From: Clostridium sp. CAG:571
GTDB lineage: Bacteria > Bacillota > Clostridia > TANB77 > CAG-508
Assembly (NCBI GenBank): GCA_000434015.1
Contig: HF999505.1
Location: 31,091 to 95,090, forward strand
DNA: 64,000 bases
Direction of reading: 5' to 3'
Part shown: in pieces, positions 26,483 through 36,406 of the stretch
Numbering within the stretch: the stretch's first letter is position 1
How the letters are laid out: each line of letters opens with the position of its first letter
The notes under the pieces: generated by a model
Database searches by the model: none
What the model was told of the DNA's origin: nothing
Seen by the model: only the letters and a program-made list of their open reading frames with translations
Made by a program: the position numbers and the translations under genes

Positions 26483-27085
26483 ATGTTTTCATATATTAAA
26501 GGAAAATTAGAAGTAAAAACTACAGGGTATGTAGTAATAGATATAAATGGATTGGGATATAAAATTTTTATGTCAGATACAGCAATAAATAAAATAGGTG
26601 ATATAGGAGAAGTTGTTAAAGTACATACATATGTAAAAGTACGAGAAGATGATATTAGTATTTATGGATTTAATACTAATGAAGAATTAAGAATGTTTGA
26701 ATTATTACTTAGTGTTAGTGGAATTGGAGCTAAATCTGCAATTACAATATTATCAAATATTTCACCATCAAGTTTTGCTTTAGCAGTTATTACAAATAAT
26801 GTTGGTGAAATAAAAAAATTACCTGGAATTGGTCCTAAAACAGCACAAAGAATAATTTTAGAATTGAAAGACAAATTAAAAACAGAAGAATCTATAGAAA
26901 GTGATAATACTATAGAATTAAAAAATGCTATAACAGAAGATAATAAAGTTCAAGAAGCTATTTCAGCACTTCAAGTATTAGGATATAGCCAAAGAGAAAT
27001 AGAAACTGCTATGAAAAATGTAGATAAAGATAATTTAAGTGTAGAAGATATTATTAGAAAAGGATTATATTATTTATCAAAATAG
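26483..27085 (+). CDS. ruvA: Holliday junction branch-migration protein RuvA
   Basis: A 200-aa RuvA: N-terminal OB domain (MFSYIKGKLEVK, ISIYGFNTNEELRMFELLLSVSGIGAKSA), two helix-hairpin-helix motifs (VSGIGAKSA and LPGIGPKTAQRIILEL) and the C-terminal three-helix domain that contacts RuvB. It recognises Holliday junctions. The next gene is rarA where ruvB usually stands, so ruvB must lie elsewhere. ATG follows AAAGGAGG. Confidence 0.95.
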   Translation: MFSYIKGKLEVKTTGYVVIDINGLGYKIFMSDTAINKIGDIGEVVKVHTYVKVREDDISIYGFNTNEELRMFELLLSVSGIGAKSAITILSNISPSSFALAVITNNVGEIKKLPGIGPKTAQRIILELKDKLKTEESIESDNTIELKNAITEDNKVQEAISALQVLGYSQREIETAMKNVDKDNLSVEDIIRKGLYYLSK

Positions 27086-27131
27086 ATTAAATAAGTATAA
27101 AGAACAAATATAAATAATGAAAGGAAAAAAT

Positions 27132-28378
27132 ATGAATTTTAATGAACCATTGGCGTATAGAATGAGACCAAAAAATTTAGATGAATATGTAGGACAAGAT
27201 CATATTCTTGCAAAAGATAAAATTTTATATAGAACAATAAAAGCAGATAGATTATCTAGTATAATTTTATGGGGACCACCAGGATGCCGGAAAAACATCT
27301 CTTGCGAGAGTAATTAGTGAAACAACAAAATACAAATTTACTAAAATAAATGCCGTAACAGCAGGCGTTTCAGATATAAAGCGTGCAATTGAAGAAGCAA
27401 GTAATATGTTGCTTAATCCAACAGGAAGATGTATATTATTTATTGATGAGATTCATAGGTTTAACAAATTGCAACAAGATGCATTGCTTCCATATGTGGA
27501 AAAAGGTACTGTTATTTTAATTGGAGCAACTACAGAAAATCCATATTTTGAAGTAAATAAGGCTTTAATTTCTAGATCTATGGTATTTAGACTAGAACCA
27601 CTAACAATAGATCAAATATTTAGAATTTTAAAAAGAGCAATTATAAGTAGTGATGGGCTGGGAAGTTATAAAATAAAAATAGAAGATGAAACTATAAAAA
27701 AAATTGCAGAAGTTGCAAATGGTGATGTAAGAACAGCGTTAAATGGATTAGAAGTTGCAGTTCTTACAACTCGGAATGAGTGAAGATGGATATATTCATA
27801 TAACAAATGAGATTGCAGCAGAATGCGTACAAACGAGAAAAGCAATTTTTGATAAAAAAGGAGATAGCCATTATGATAATATAAGTGCTTTTATAAAATC
27901 TATGAGAGGCTCAGACCCTGATGCTACAATATTTTATTTAGCAAGAGCTTTAAATGGAGGAGAAGATCCAGTATTTATGGCAAGAAGAATAGTTATTGCT
28001 GCAGCAGAAGATGTAGGAATGGCAAATCCTAATGCTTTAGTAGTAGCAACATCTGCAATGCAAGCAGTAACAATGGTAGGAATGCCAGAAGCAAGGATAA
28101 TACTTTCAGAAGCGGCAGTATATGTAGCAACATCTAAAAAGTCAAATGCAACATATTTAGGAATAAATAGAGCATTAGAAGATGTAAAAAACAAAGATAC
28201 AGGAACAATTCCAATGCATATAAGAAATGCACCTGCGGAAGGAATGGAAAAAGAAGGTTATGGAGTGGGGTATAAATATCCGCATGACTATCCAGGACAT
28301 GTAATTGAACAACAATATTTACCAGATAAAATGCTTGGAACTAAATATTATATAAAAGATGATACTATTGAAGAGTAA
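27132..28378 (+). CDS. rarA: Replication-associated recombination AAA+ ATPase RarA (MgsA), with two +1 shifts
   Basis: A 414-aa clamp-loader-like AAA+ protein acting at stalled forks. Features: PLAYRMRPKNLDEYVGQDHI, Walker A GPPGCGKTSLARVI at ~50-60, Walker B ILFIDEIHRFNKLQQDALLP at ~100, sensor GATTENPYFEVNKALISR, and the C-terminal tetramer domain (RALNGGEDPVFMARRIVIAA). Two frame changes: tgc-CGGA-aaa inside the P-loop (the Gly of GCGKT) and act-CGGA-atg (TTGMSEDG). Reading both as Gly joins three frames into a normal-length protein. Either unshifted product lacks essential parts. Confidence 0.93.
27288..27291 (+). other. CGGA +1 frameshift site 1 in rarA (P-loop)
   Basis: In-frame CGG followed by A; preceding codon tgc, next codon aaa. 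Gly is the invariant P-loop glycine of GPPGCGKT. Confidence 0.9.
27772..27775 (+). other. CGGA +1 frameshift site 2 in rarA
   Basis: In-frame CGG, in the frame already shifted by site 1, followed by A; preceding codon act, next codon atg. The next frame carries the rest of RarA. Confidence 0.87.
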
Positions 28379-28470
28379 AGTTTTAATATATAGTAAGGTT
28401 TTTATATGTAATTTAGAAAAAAGAAAAGTAGATTATATATAATTAGTGTGTATAGAATAAGGTGTATAAA

Positions 28471-28534
28471 AAAGAATCTTAGATTATAATGTTTGATAAA
28501 TAAATTTCACATTATAATTAAGATTCTCTTTTTA
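28471..28534. terminator. Bidirectional terminator between rarA and the SPFH gene
   Basis: Long stem AGAATCTTAGATTATAATGT / ACATTATAATTAAGATTCT with one bulge and T-run; A-run on the other side. Confidence 0.82.
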
Positions 28535-28541
28535 TAAAATT

Positions 28542-29462
28542 TTATTTTTTCTTTTCATTTTTCTTTTCGTCTTTCATTACTTCTTTTATCGCACCTAAAC
28601 TACTTAAAGCGCTAGTTGCTTCGAATGGAATAAATACTTTATTTGCTTCTCCATTTGCAACTTCTTTTAAGGCTTCCAAAGATTTTAATTGAACTAATTT
28701 TTCATCTGGATTTGCTTTCATCATTGCTTTGTAAACTAGTTCTATTTCTTGTGCTTTAGCATCTGCCACTTGTTTTATTGCTTCAGCTTCACCGGCAGCT
28801 CTTCTAATTGCAGATTCACGATCAGCTTCAGCTTCTAATATTGCAGCTTGTTTTTTACCTTCAGCAAGTGTGATTGCAGATTGTCTTTCACCTTCTGCTT
28901 GAAGAATTAAAGCTCTTTTATTTCTTTCAGCATTCATTTGTTTTTCCATTGCATCACGAATATCAGCAGGTGGTGTAATATCTTTTATTTCAACTCTATC
29001 TATTTTACATCCCCATTGATCTGTTGCTTCATCCAATATAACTCTTAAACGATCATTTATTGCATCACGAGAACTGAATGTTTCGTCTAAATCCATTTTA
29101 CCAACGATATCACGTATTGTAGTAATAGCTAAATATTCAATACCTTTCTTTAAAGATTGAATTTCATATACAGCTTTTGCAGGATCTGTAATTTTATAGA
29201 AAACAACTGTATCTATTGTAATTGTAACATTATCTTTTGTAATAACACCTTGTGGTGGAATATCCATTGTTTGTTGTTTTAAACTAACTACTGATCTAAC
29301 ATGATCAAAAAATGGAATAATTATTGTAAGACCAGCATCAGCAATTTTATGAAATTTACCAAGTCTTTCGATTATATAAACTTCTGATTGTTTTACAACT
29401 TTTATTGTTTTAAATGCAATGATTAAAGCGATAACTAAAATTATAATAAAAAACCAAAACAT
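28542..29462 (-). CDS. SPFH/band 7 (stomatin-like, QmcA) membrane protein
   Basis: A 306-aa protein with one N-terminal span (FIIILVIALIIAF) and a PHB/SPFH domain (VVKQSEVYIIERLGKFHKIADAG, QTMDIPPQGVITKDNVTI), followed by a long Ala/Glu/Lys-rich coiled coil (EAEADRESAIRRAAGEAEAI). Forms oligomers in membrane microdomains. The nfeD gene next to it encodes the usual partner. ATG follows AAGGAGG. Confidence 0.92.
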   Translation of the reverse strand: MFWFFIIILVIALIIAFKTIKVVKQSEVYIIERLGKFHKIADAGLTIIIPFFDHVRSVVSLKQQTMDIPPQGVITKDNVTITIDTVVFYKITDPAKAVYEIQSLKKGIEYLAITTIRDIVGKMDLDETFSSRDAINDRLRVILDEATDQWGCKIDRVEIKDITPPADIRDAMEKQMNAERNKRALILQAEGERQSAITLAEGKKQAAILEAEADRESAIRRAAGEAEAIKQVADAKAQEIELVYKAMMKANPDEKLVQLKSLEALKEVANGEANKVFIPFEATSALSSLGAIKEVMKDEKKNEKKK

Positions 29463-29510
29463 ATTTTTTCCTCCTTAATTACTATTTTTATACATTTGGC
29501 AAATTAATAA

Positions 29511-29969
29511 CTAATTTAAAATTTCGGAGTCAGACTCAATAGTAGTAGAAGTAGTAACTACAGCTTTAACACCATCTATTTTTAATATTTTAATATTAGA
29601 GCCTTTAGGAATAAATGTTGAATCTGAGCACTTTGCAGACCAAACTTCTCCATCTACTTTTATTTGTCCTGTTCCAGAAATAGAATCTATATCTTCTATA
29701 ACTAATCCGTGTTTACCAATTATTGAGTAGGCATTTGTAACTACTGTGTCTTTACTGTTCATGAATTTTTGAACAAAAGGCTTTGTAAGGAATATTAGTA
29801 GTATAGAAGAAATAACAAATACTGCGGTTTGAATTATTAGACTATCTGTGAAAAAACTAACTACCATTGTAATTAGTGCAGCAATTCCTAGCCAAAAAAC
29901 TAGAAAACCAACTGTTATCATTTCTAGTACAAAAAAGATACCAGAAGCAATTAACCAAAACTGCCACAT
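29511..29969 (-). CDS. NfeD-like membrane protein
   Basis: A 152-aa short NfeD: three to four spans (MWQFWLIASGIFFVLEMITVGFLVFWLGIA...), then an OB-like soluble domain (HGLVIEDIDSISGTGQIKVDGEVWSAKC). Partner of the stomatin-like protein that follows 48 bases on, a conserved pair. ATG at 29969 follows AAAGGAGG. The minus-strand promoter lies in 29985-30080. Confidence 0.9.
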   Translation of the reverse strand: MWQFWLIASGIFFVLEMITVGFLVFWLGIAALITMVVSFFTDSLIIQTAVFVISSILLIFLTKPFVQKFMNSKDTVVTNAYSIIGKHGLVIEDIDSISGTGQIKVDGEVWSAKCSDSTFIPKGSNIKILKIDGVKAVVTTSTTIESDSEILN

Positions 29970-30105
29970 AGATTATGTACCTCCTTTAAATTTAAACTAT
30001 ACATATATATTATACTATAACTGGAATAAAAATGGAAGGGAATTGTTGACTTTTTATTAAAATAAGGATAAAATAAATAAGAAAATTTTATAAGGGGGAT
30101 AAAAA

Positions 30106-31083
30106 ATGGAAAATCAAGAAAATAATAATCCAAATCAAGGAAACGGGCAAAATCAAGGAAATAATAATCAAATTCAATCAAATGGAGTAAATTCAAATAT
30201 AAATAATCAAGGACCAATAACACCTCAAACTGGAAATGGTGGACAAGGGGGACAACAATATAATAATTACACACAAAATTTAAATAATCAAAATACAAAA
30301 AAGAAAAGTAAAGCCCCAATAATAATTATAATAGTAGTTATTGTTGTATTACTATTTGGATGTATAATTTCAGGAATAGTATTTATGGGAATAAAGCTAT
30401 TTAAAAATGTAAATAATGTAAACAATGTAAATGAAATTATAAATGAAGTTAAAAATGAAGTTGGAAATAATACTACAACTAATAAGATAACAAATAAGAT
30501 TGGTAATAAAGTAAATAATACTGTTTCTAACAGTCTTTCAAATAATACAATAACAAATACAATAGATTCACAAACACCTAGCACAGACAATGGTGATGCA
30601 AAAACATCTACAAAAGATAATCCAATATCTAAAGGTGAATGGGGAATTGCTTCAAAATATAGTACACAAAATAAGGATTATGAAGATGTAAAGGTTAAAG
30701 TAACAAATATAACAAGAGGAGAAGAAGCAACAAAAGCTGTTAAAGATTTCGTAAATACTTCTTCATATTATAAATATGAAGAACCAAAAAGTGGACTAGA
30801 GTGGGTAGTTGTAGAATATGATGTAGATTTTTCTAATTACACAATGCCTTCTATAGGAACAAATGCAGATGTAACATCTGGTGTAGAAGGAACTACATCT
30901 AGTAGTGTAAAATACAATGGAACAACATGGATTTTAAGTACTACATATATAGGTTCAAGAGATTATGTAACAACAAATAAAGCTTCAGGCAAAATTGCTA
31001 TGCAAATGCCAATTGGATGCAAAGATTATTTAATTACTTTTGGAGCTTATGGAAAAACAAAAGCATATATAAAAGGTGAATAA
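30106..31083 (+). CDS. Asn/Gln-rich membrane protein with DUF4352-like outside domain
   Basis: A 325-aa protein in four parts: an Asn/Gln/Gly-rich N-terminal tail (~1-65), one membrane span (~70-95: PIIIIIVVIVVLLFGCIISGIVF), an Asn/Thr-rich linker (~105-160) and a ~150-residue beta-rich domain (EDVKVKVTNITRGEEATKAV, LEWVVVEYDVDFSN). The last part resembles the immunoglobulin-like DUF4352 domains of telokin-type Firmicute surface proteins. Function unknown. A T-box follows, so it ends a transcript. Confidence 0.6.
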   Translation: MENQENNNPNQGNGQNQGNNNQIQSNGVNSNINNQGPITPQTGNGGQGGQQYNNYTQNLNNQNTKKKSKAPIIIIIVVIVVLLFGCIISGIVFMGIKLFKNVNNVNNVNEIINEVKNEVGNNTTTNKITNKIGNKVNNTVSNSLSNNTITNTIDSQTPSTDNGDAKTSTKDNPISKGEWGIASKYSTQNKDYEDVKVKVTNITRGEEATKAVKDFVNTSSYYKYEEPKSGLEWVVVEYDVDFSNYTMPSIGTNADVTSGVEGTTSSSVKYNGTTWILSTTYIGSRDYVTTNKASGKIAMQMPIGCKDYLITFGAYGKTKAYIKGE

Positions 31084-31129
31084 AAATAAAAAATATATAA
31101 AAGCGATAAAAATGCAAAGTAAAAATAAG

Positions 31130-31366
31130 AAAAAATAATAAAAGAGAAATAAGTCATGGCTGAGAACTTATTAAAAACTTATTTTGAAATTTCACATTTT
31201 TAGTTCTTTTCTTGAAATAAAAGTAGAGAAAAGCGGTTGTAACGTTAAAGCTAATAATAAGGTATATAAAGTCAAATCTTAATATTTGGCAAGATATATA
31301 AAATTAGGTGGTACCACGAAAAAAGCTATTCGTCCTATATAAATAGGATTTGAATAGCTTTTTTTT
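31130..31366 (+). promoter_or_regulatory. T-box leader of pheST
   Basis: The conserved AGGTGGTACCACG T-box sequence is at ~31305-31318, followed by a terminator stem AAAAGCTATTC / GAATAGCTTTT with T-run (31321-31366). Upstream sequence has the stem I length and elements expected. Location before pheS implies sensing of uncharged tRNA-Phe; a TTC specifier is plausible near 31190 but not proven. Confidence 0.9.
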
Positions 31367-31463
31367 AAAACTAAAATACAGTAATAAAAATGTAAAGTGT
31401 ATATAAAGGTACCAAAAAGTGAGATCTATTTTATAATAGAAGAGTTAAGAAAGGAATGATTTT

Positions 31464-32513
31464 ATGAAAGAACAAATAGAAAAAATAAAAAGTAATGCAA
31501 TAGAAGAAATTGCAAAAATTACAGATTTAAAATCTTTAAATGAACTAAAGGTGAAATTTTTAGGGAAAAAAGGAGAACTTACATCTGTTTTAAGAGGAAT
31601 GGGAGCACTAGAACCTGAAGAAAGACCTGTTATTGGAAGTTTGGTAAATGAAGTTAGAGATGAACTTGAATCTTTAATTTCAGAAAAAGAAGAAAATTTT
31701 AAACAAGAAGAAATGAATAGAAAATTAGAAAAAGAAACAATAGATATTACATTGCCAAGTAAAAAAGCTATTAGAGGTAGTAAACATCCAATAAATAGAA
31801 CTATTGAAGAAATTGAGGATTTATTTATTTCTATGGGATATGAAGTAGTAGATGGTCCAGAACTAGAAACAGATGAGTTCTGCTTTGAAAGATTAAATCT
31901 TCCAAAAGGTCATCCAGCAAGAGATATGCAAGATTCTTTTTATATAACAGATAATTACTTGCTTCGTACACAAACATCTGCTGTTCAAGCACATACAATG
32001 CTTAAGTATGCAGGTAAAAAGCCGATTAGAATGATTTGCATTGGAAAAACTTATAGAAGAGAAGATGATGCAACACATTCTCACCAATTTAATCAAGTTG
32101 AAGGTTTAGTAATAGATAAAAAAGAAAATCATGTTTCACTTGCAGATTTAAAAGGAACACTTGAAGTATTTATGAAAAAGATGTTAGGAGAAAATACAAA
32201 ACTTCGTTTTAGACCAAGTTATTTCCCTTTTACAGAGCCTTCTTATGAAGTAGACTGTACATGTTTTAAATGTGGTGGAAAAGGATGTAATTTATGTAAA
32301 GACACAGGATGGATAGAAGTTTTAGGATCAGGAATAGTACATCCAAATGTTTTAAAGATGAATGGATATGATCCAGATGAATGGGGAGGATTTGCATTTG
32401 GAACAGGAATTGACCGTTTAGCAATGTTTAAATATGGAATCCCTGATATGAGATATTTATATGCAAATGATGTAAGATTTTTAAAACAATTTGATAGAAA
32501 AGATATTGAATAA
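31464..32513 (+). CDS. pheS: Phenylalanyl-tRNA synthetase alpha subunit
   Basis: A 349-aa class II synthetase subunit. N-terminal coiled coil (ITDLKSLNELKVKFLGKKGELTSVLRGMG) binds tRNA-Phe; catalytic motifs are HPINRTIEEIEDLFISMGYE (motif 1), the motif 2 region FYITDNYLLRTQTSAVQAHTM and RREDDATHSHQFNQVEG, and motif 3 GFAFGTGIDRLAMFKYGI. The Cys-rich CFKCGGKGCNLCKDTGW insert is visible. Controlled by the T-box leader. pheT follows. Confidence 0.96.
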   Translation: MKEQIEKIKSNAIEEIAKITDLKSLNELKVKFLGKKGELTSVLRGMGALEPEERPVIGSLVNEVRDELESLISEKEENFKQEEMNRKLEKETIDITLPSKKAIRGSKHPINRTIEEIEDLFISMGYEVVDGPELETDEFCFERLNLPKGHPARDMQDSFYITDNYLLRTQTSAVQAHTMLKYAGKKPIRMICIGKTYRREDDATHSHQFNQVEGLVIDKKENHVSLADLKGTLEVFMKKMLGENTKLRFRPSYFPFTEPSYEVDCTCFKCGGKGCNLCKDTGWIEVLGSGIVHPNVLKMNGYDPDEWGGFAFGTGIDRLAMFKYGIPDMRYLYANDVRFLKQFDRKDIE

Positions 32514-32556
32514 ATATATAACTAAAACTTATATAAATAAAATAGGAGGAAGAATA

Positions 32557-34929
32557 ATGATATTAAGTAGAAATTTTGTTAAAGATTATATAGACTTAGA
32601 TGATGATTTAAGTATAAAAAAAATTGGTGAAGATATGACAACTGCTGGAAATGAATATGATGTTGCTCAAAAGTTTATCAATTGTACTAAATTAGTAATT
32701 GGTGAAATTATTGAATGCAATGAACATCCAGATTCAGATCATCTACATGTTTGTAAAGTTAATATAGGAAAAGAAGTATTACAAATTGTATGTGGTGCAC
32801 CGAATGCAAGAAAAGGAATTAAGGTAATAGTTGCTATGCCAGGGGCAAAACTACCAGGAGGGGAAATAAAAGCAGGTACTATTCGTGGGCAAGAATCAAA
32901 TGGTATGATGTGCTCTATTGCAGAACTTGGAGTGGATAAAAAGTTTTTAAATGCTGAAGATATTGAAGGTATTGCAGAACTTGATAGTAGTGCTATTCCA
33001 GGAGAAGACCCAATTAAATATTTGGGATGGGATGATGAAATAATAGATTTTGAATTAACACCAGATAGAGGAGATTTATTAAGTATTATAGGTATGGCAT
33101 ATGAACTTGGTGCTATATATGACAAAAAAGTAAAAAAAATAGAATATAAATATAATGAATATGGTGAAGATATTAACAATCAAATTTCGTTAAGAGTTGA
33201 TACAGATAATTGTACAATGTTTTTAGCTAAAAAGGTTGAAAATGTTAAAATTAAAGAAAGTCCAGCTTTTATAAAAAATAGATTAATGGCTTGTGGGATA
33301 AGACCAATTAATAATGTTGTTGATATAAGCAATTATGTTATGCTAGAACTTGGTCAACCTCTTCACTTTTATGATGCAGATAATTTAGGAAATACTATTG
33401 TTGTAAGAATGGCAAATGAAAAGGAAAAATTAGTAACTCTTGATAACCAAGAAAGAATTTTAGATGAAAATGATATAGTTATTGCAACAAATGAAAAGGC
33501 TGTTGGACTTGCAGGAGTTATGGGAGGGCTTGATACAGAAGTTGTAAATGAAACAAAAAATGTAATTATAGAATCTGCTATTTTTGATGGTGTTAGAGTT
33601 AGAAAAACATCAAAGAAGATAGTAAGAAGCGAAGCAAGCAATAGATTTGAAAAAGGTTTAGATCCTAAAAAAACATATATGGCAATTGATAGAGCTTGTG
33701 AATTACTGGAAAAATATGCAGATGGAAATGTAAGAAATGGTATGTGTAAATATGACATAACTAATTCTGATGATAAGAAAATAAAAATTTCATATAAAAC
33801 AGTAAATGATGTATTAGGTTCTAAAATTTCTAATAAAGAAATTTTGGATGTATTTAGAAAATTAGGATTTTCATATGAAGCTGGAGATGAAGAGGTGGTA
33901 GTAAATGCGCCAAGTAGAAGACAAGATATATCAATAAAAGAAGATTTGATAGAAGAAGTAAGTAGAATTTATGGTGTTGATAATATAGAAGGAACACTTC
34001 CAACTATGACAGAAAAACAAAATGATTATGATAATACTATAAGATCAATAAGAGATAAAATGATAGGACTTGGATTAAGTGATACTTTAGAATATATTTT
34101 AATAAATGATAAAAATGTTCATAAATATACTACAGATGAATTCGAAGAATTAAGATTATTAGATCCTATAACTGAAGAAAGAAATACTTTAAGATATAGT
34201 ATTTTAGCATCACTATTTAGAACATATGAATATAATAAGGCTCATTATAATAAAGATATTTCAATATTTGAAATAGGAAAAGGTTTCTTTAAGAAAAATG
34301 AAAAATATGGTGAGAACTTAAAAATTGCAGCTTTAATGACAGGAAAGTATTATATAGGTATTGGAAATCAAGTTAATGTAGATTTTTATATAATAAAAGG
34401 TGTTGTAGAGGAATTATTAGACTTTTTAGGATATGCAAATAGATATAGTTTTGTAATACCAAAAGAAATACCAAAAGAATTTCATAAAGGTCAAGTAGCA
34501 GAAATAAATGTAAATGCAGATCCTGTTGGAATTGTTGGAAAATTGCATCCATCAGAAACAAAGGATCCAGTATTTGTAATGGAAATTAATTTAGATAAAT
34601 TATTGGAAAAACGTGCTGGAAAAATGAAATACAAAGAAATTTCAATATATCCAAATGTAAAAAAAGATGTAGCTTTTGTAATGGATAAAAATATTCAATC
34701 AAAAGAAATAGAGATGGTAATAAAGAAAGCAGGAGGTAAACTTTTAACAAATATTGAGGTGTTTGATGTATATACAGGAGAGAATGTTGGAGAAAATGAA
34801 AAATCAATTGCATATTCATTAACTTTTAATGATCCTAAAAAAACTTTAACAGAAGAAGAAGTTATGGAAAGTTTTAATAAAATAATAGAAAATGTTGAGA
34901 AAAAGTGTAAAGCAAAGCTTAGAAATTAA
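32557..34929 (+). CDS. pheT: Phenylalanyl-tRNA synthetase beta subunit
   Basis: A 790-aa protein with the N-terminal tRNA-binding EMAP-like fold (IIECNEHPDSDHLHVCKVNIG), B3/B4 editing domain (ESAIFDGVRVRKTSKKIVRSEASNRFEKGLD), B5 and a C-terminal FDX-ACB anticodon-binding domain (KEISIYPNVKKDVAFVMDKN). ATG 32557 follows AGGAGGA; longer upstream readings overlap pheS and are rejected. Confidence 0.95.
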   Translation: MILSRNFVKDYIDLDDDLSIKKIGEDMTTAGNEYDVAQKFINCTKLVIGEIIECNEHPDSDHLHVCKVNIGKEVLQIVCGAPNARKGIKVIVAMPGAKLPGGEIKAGTIRGQESNGMMCSIAELGVDKKFLNAEDIEGIAELDSSAIPGEDPIKYLGWDDEIIDFELTPDRGDLLSIIGMAYELGAIYDKKVKKIEYKYNEYGEDINNQISLRVDTDNCTMFLAKKVENVKIKESPAFIKNRLMACGIRPINNVVDISNYVMLELGQPLHFYDADNLGNTIVVRMANEKEKLVTLDNQERILDENDIVIATNEKAVGLAGVMGGLDTEVVNETKNVIIESAIFDGVRVRKTSKKIVRSEASNRFEKGLDPKKTYMAIDRACELLEKYADGNVRNGMCKYDITNSDDKKIKISYKTVNDVLGSKISNKEILDVFRKLGFSYEAGDEEVVVNAPSRRQDISIKEDLIEEVSRIYGVDNIEGTLPTMTEKQNDYDNTIRSIRDKMIGLGLSDTLEYILINDKNVHKYTTDEFEELRLLDPITEERNTLRYSILASLFRTYEYNKAHYNKDISIFEIGKGFFKKNEKYGENLKIAALMTGKYYIGIGNQVNVDFYIIKGVVEELLDFLGYANRYSFVIPKEIPKEFHKGQVAEINVNADPVGIVGKLHPSETKDPVFVMEINLDKLLEKRAGKMKYKEISIYPNVKKDVAFVMDKNIQSKEIEMVIKKAGGKLLTNIEVFDVYTGENVGENEKSIAYSLTFNDPKKTLTEEEVMESFNKIIENVEKKCKAKLRN

Positions 34930-34984
34930 TTTACTTAAGGAAAAATTTTAGTAAATTTTACAAAAATAAAACTTAAAAAATGTA

Positions 34985-35013
34985 TTGAAAAAAGAAAAAT
35001 GGTGTGCTAACAT
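34985..35013 (+). promoter_or_regulatory. Promoter of the small membrane protein and cdaA
   Basis: TTGAAA at 34985-34990, 17-base spacer and TAACAT at 35008-35013 with a TG just before the -10. Confidence 0.6.
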
Positions 35014-35047
35014 TATATATAGATGGAAACAAAAAGGAGGAGTAAAA

Positions 35048-35173
35048 ATGGAAAAAAAACATCATGATGCAGGACGAATATTTACAAAAGTAATAGCTAC
35101 AATATTAGCAATATTAATGATTTTTGCAGTAGCAACAACTTTAATATATTATGTAATAGCAAGTTTAGTTTAG
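35048..35173 (+). CDS. 41-aa single-span membrane protein upstream of cdaA
   Basis: MEKKHHDAGRIFTKVIATIL, then a hydrophobic helix to the end (about residues 14-40). ATG 35048 follows AAAGGAGGAG, and it ends 16 bases before cdaA with its own promoter, so the two are one operon. A His-His-Asp patch sits before the helix. Small single-span proteins next to c-di-AMP cyclase could be regulators, but this is a guess; I do not recognise the family. Confidence 0.6.
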   Translation: MEKKHHDAGRIFTKVIATILAILMIFAVATTLIYYVIASLV

Positions 35174-35189
35174 TAGGAGCTATATTTAT

Positions 35190-36135
35190 ATGATAGAAAA
35201 TTTGATAAATACAATTAGTCAATTTATACAAGTAAATGTAATAGCATATTTAAATGAATTATATCAATATCCAGTAAAATTAATATCTTTAATATTAGAT
35301 TTAACAATTGTTATTTATTTGGTATATAAATTTGGTAAATCAGTAAAAAGATCTAGAGTTGGACAATTGTTAAAAGGAATAGCTCTTTTTATAGTTGCTG
35401 TAGCAGTTAGTGATTTATTAAATTTAAGAATATTAAATTTTATATTAACTTCGATTATGACATATGGAGTAATAGCTTTAATAATTATATTCCAACCTGA
35501 GCTTCGTAGAACATTAGAACAATTAGGAAGTAATAAATTTACTAGATTTTTTGGAATAGATAAAGATGTTATTACAAAAACCAAAGAAGATATATATAAG
35601 ATAGTAATTGCAGCTACAGAACTTTCTAAAACAAAAACAGGACGGTTTAATTGTAATAGAAAGAGAAATAAAAATAAAGGATATTATAGAAACAGGTGTT
35701 ATTTTAAATGCAGAAGTATCACCACAGTTATTGGTAAATTTGTTTACTCCAAATACTCCTTTACACGATGGAGCAGTTATTATAAGTGAAAATAAAATTG
35801 TATCTGCAGCGTGTATTTTACCACTAGCTAGCAGTCAAGATATTGCAAAAGAACTTGGAACTAGACATAGAGCTGCAATAGGAATTTCAAAAGAATCAGA
35901 TGCAATTGCAATAGTAGTATCAGAAGAAACAGGAAAAATTTCAATTGCAAAAGATGGAACGTTAATTGCAGATTTAAGGGAAGATGCGCTTAAAAAAATT
36001 CTTATAAAAAATGTAGTTACAGATAGATTTAAAGATGATAAAAATTCTAAAAAAACAATTTTAAATATAAGAAATAAAATAAATAGAAAACTTACTAACG
36101 AAGAGGAAAAAAAGAAAGATAAAAAAGAAAAATAA
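35190..36135 (+). CDS. cdaA: Diadenylate cyclase CdaA, with +1 shift at CGGT
   Basis: Makes c-di-AMP from two ATP at the membrane; usually essential in Firmicutes. About 314 residues: three spans in ~1-100, then the DAC domain with TPLHDGAVII near 190 and the GTRHRAAIG motif near 225, plus a long Lys-rich tail. The frame breaks at gga-CGGT-tta near residue 152; reading Gly gives KTKTGGLIVIEREI, matching the family (Ala or Gly there). The unshifted product lacks both catalytic motifs. ybbR usually follows cdaA but is not here; a terminator follows. Confidence 0.92.
35643..35646 (+). other. CGGT +1 frameshift site in cdaA
   Basis: In-frame CGG (codon 152) followed by T; preceding codon gga, next codon tta. 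Gly fits TG(A/G)LIVIER. Confidence 0.85.
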
Positions 36136-36162
36136 AGAATATAAATTTTATTAATTAAATAT

Positions 36163-36209
36163 AAATAAACTATTATTGTTAAAAAATAACGATAATAGTT
36201 TATTTTTTT
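36163..36209 (+). terminator. Terminator after cdaA
   Basis: AAATAAACTATTATTGTTA / TAACGATAATAGTTTATTT stem with one G-T pair and T-run. The rest of the 370-base gap before groES holds the groE promoter and CIRCE. Confidence 0.82.
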
Positions 36210-36376
36210 ATGGAAATGGTAAGAAAAATCTCTAAATAAAGTATGTGTTTTAACAGCTGAGGCATAAATAGGTGTATATAAAAAATTAATATAATAAAAC
36301 ATTATTAATATTTATTTTTTTTTACAATTAAAAATAAATGCAAATGTGAAAACTATGTGAAAATTTTAAATAGATA

Positions 36377-36403
36377 TTGACTTTTTTTTAAAATGGGTAT
36401 AAA
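36377..36403 (+). promoter_or_regulatory. groE promoter
   Basis: TTGACT at 36377-36382 and TATAAA at 36398-36403, spacing 15, directly upstream of the CIRCE element. Confidence 0.65.
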
Positions 36404-36406
36404 TTG

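Noticed and set aside
30106..30600. Asn/Gln repeats as a CRISPR or DNA repeat array
   Set aside because: The repetition is codon-level low complexity in a protein, without regular spacers.
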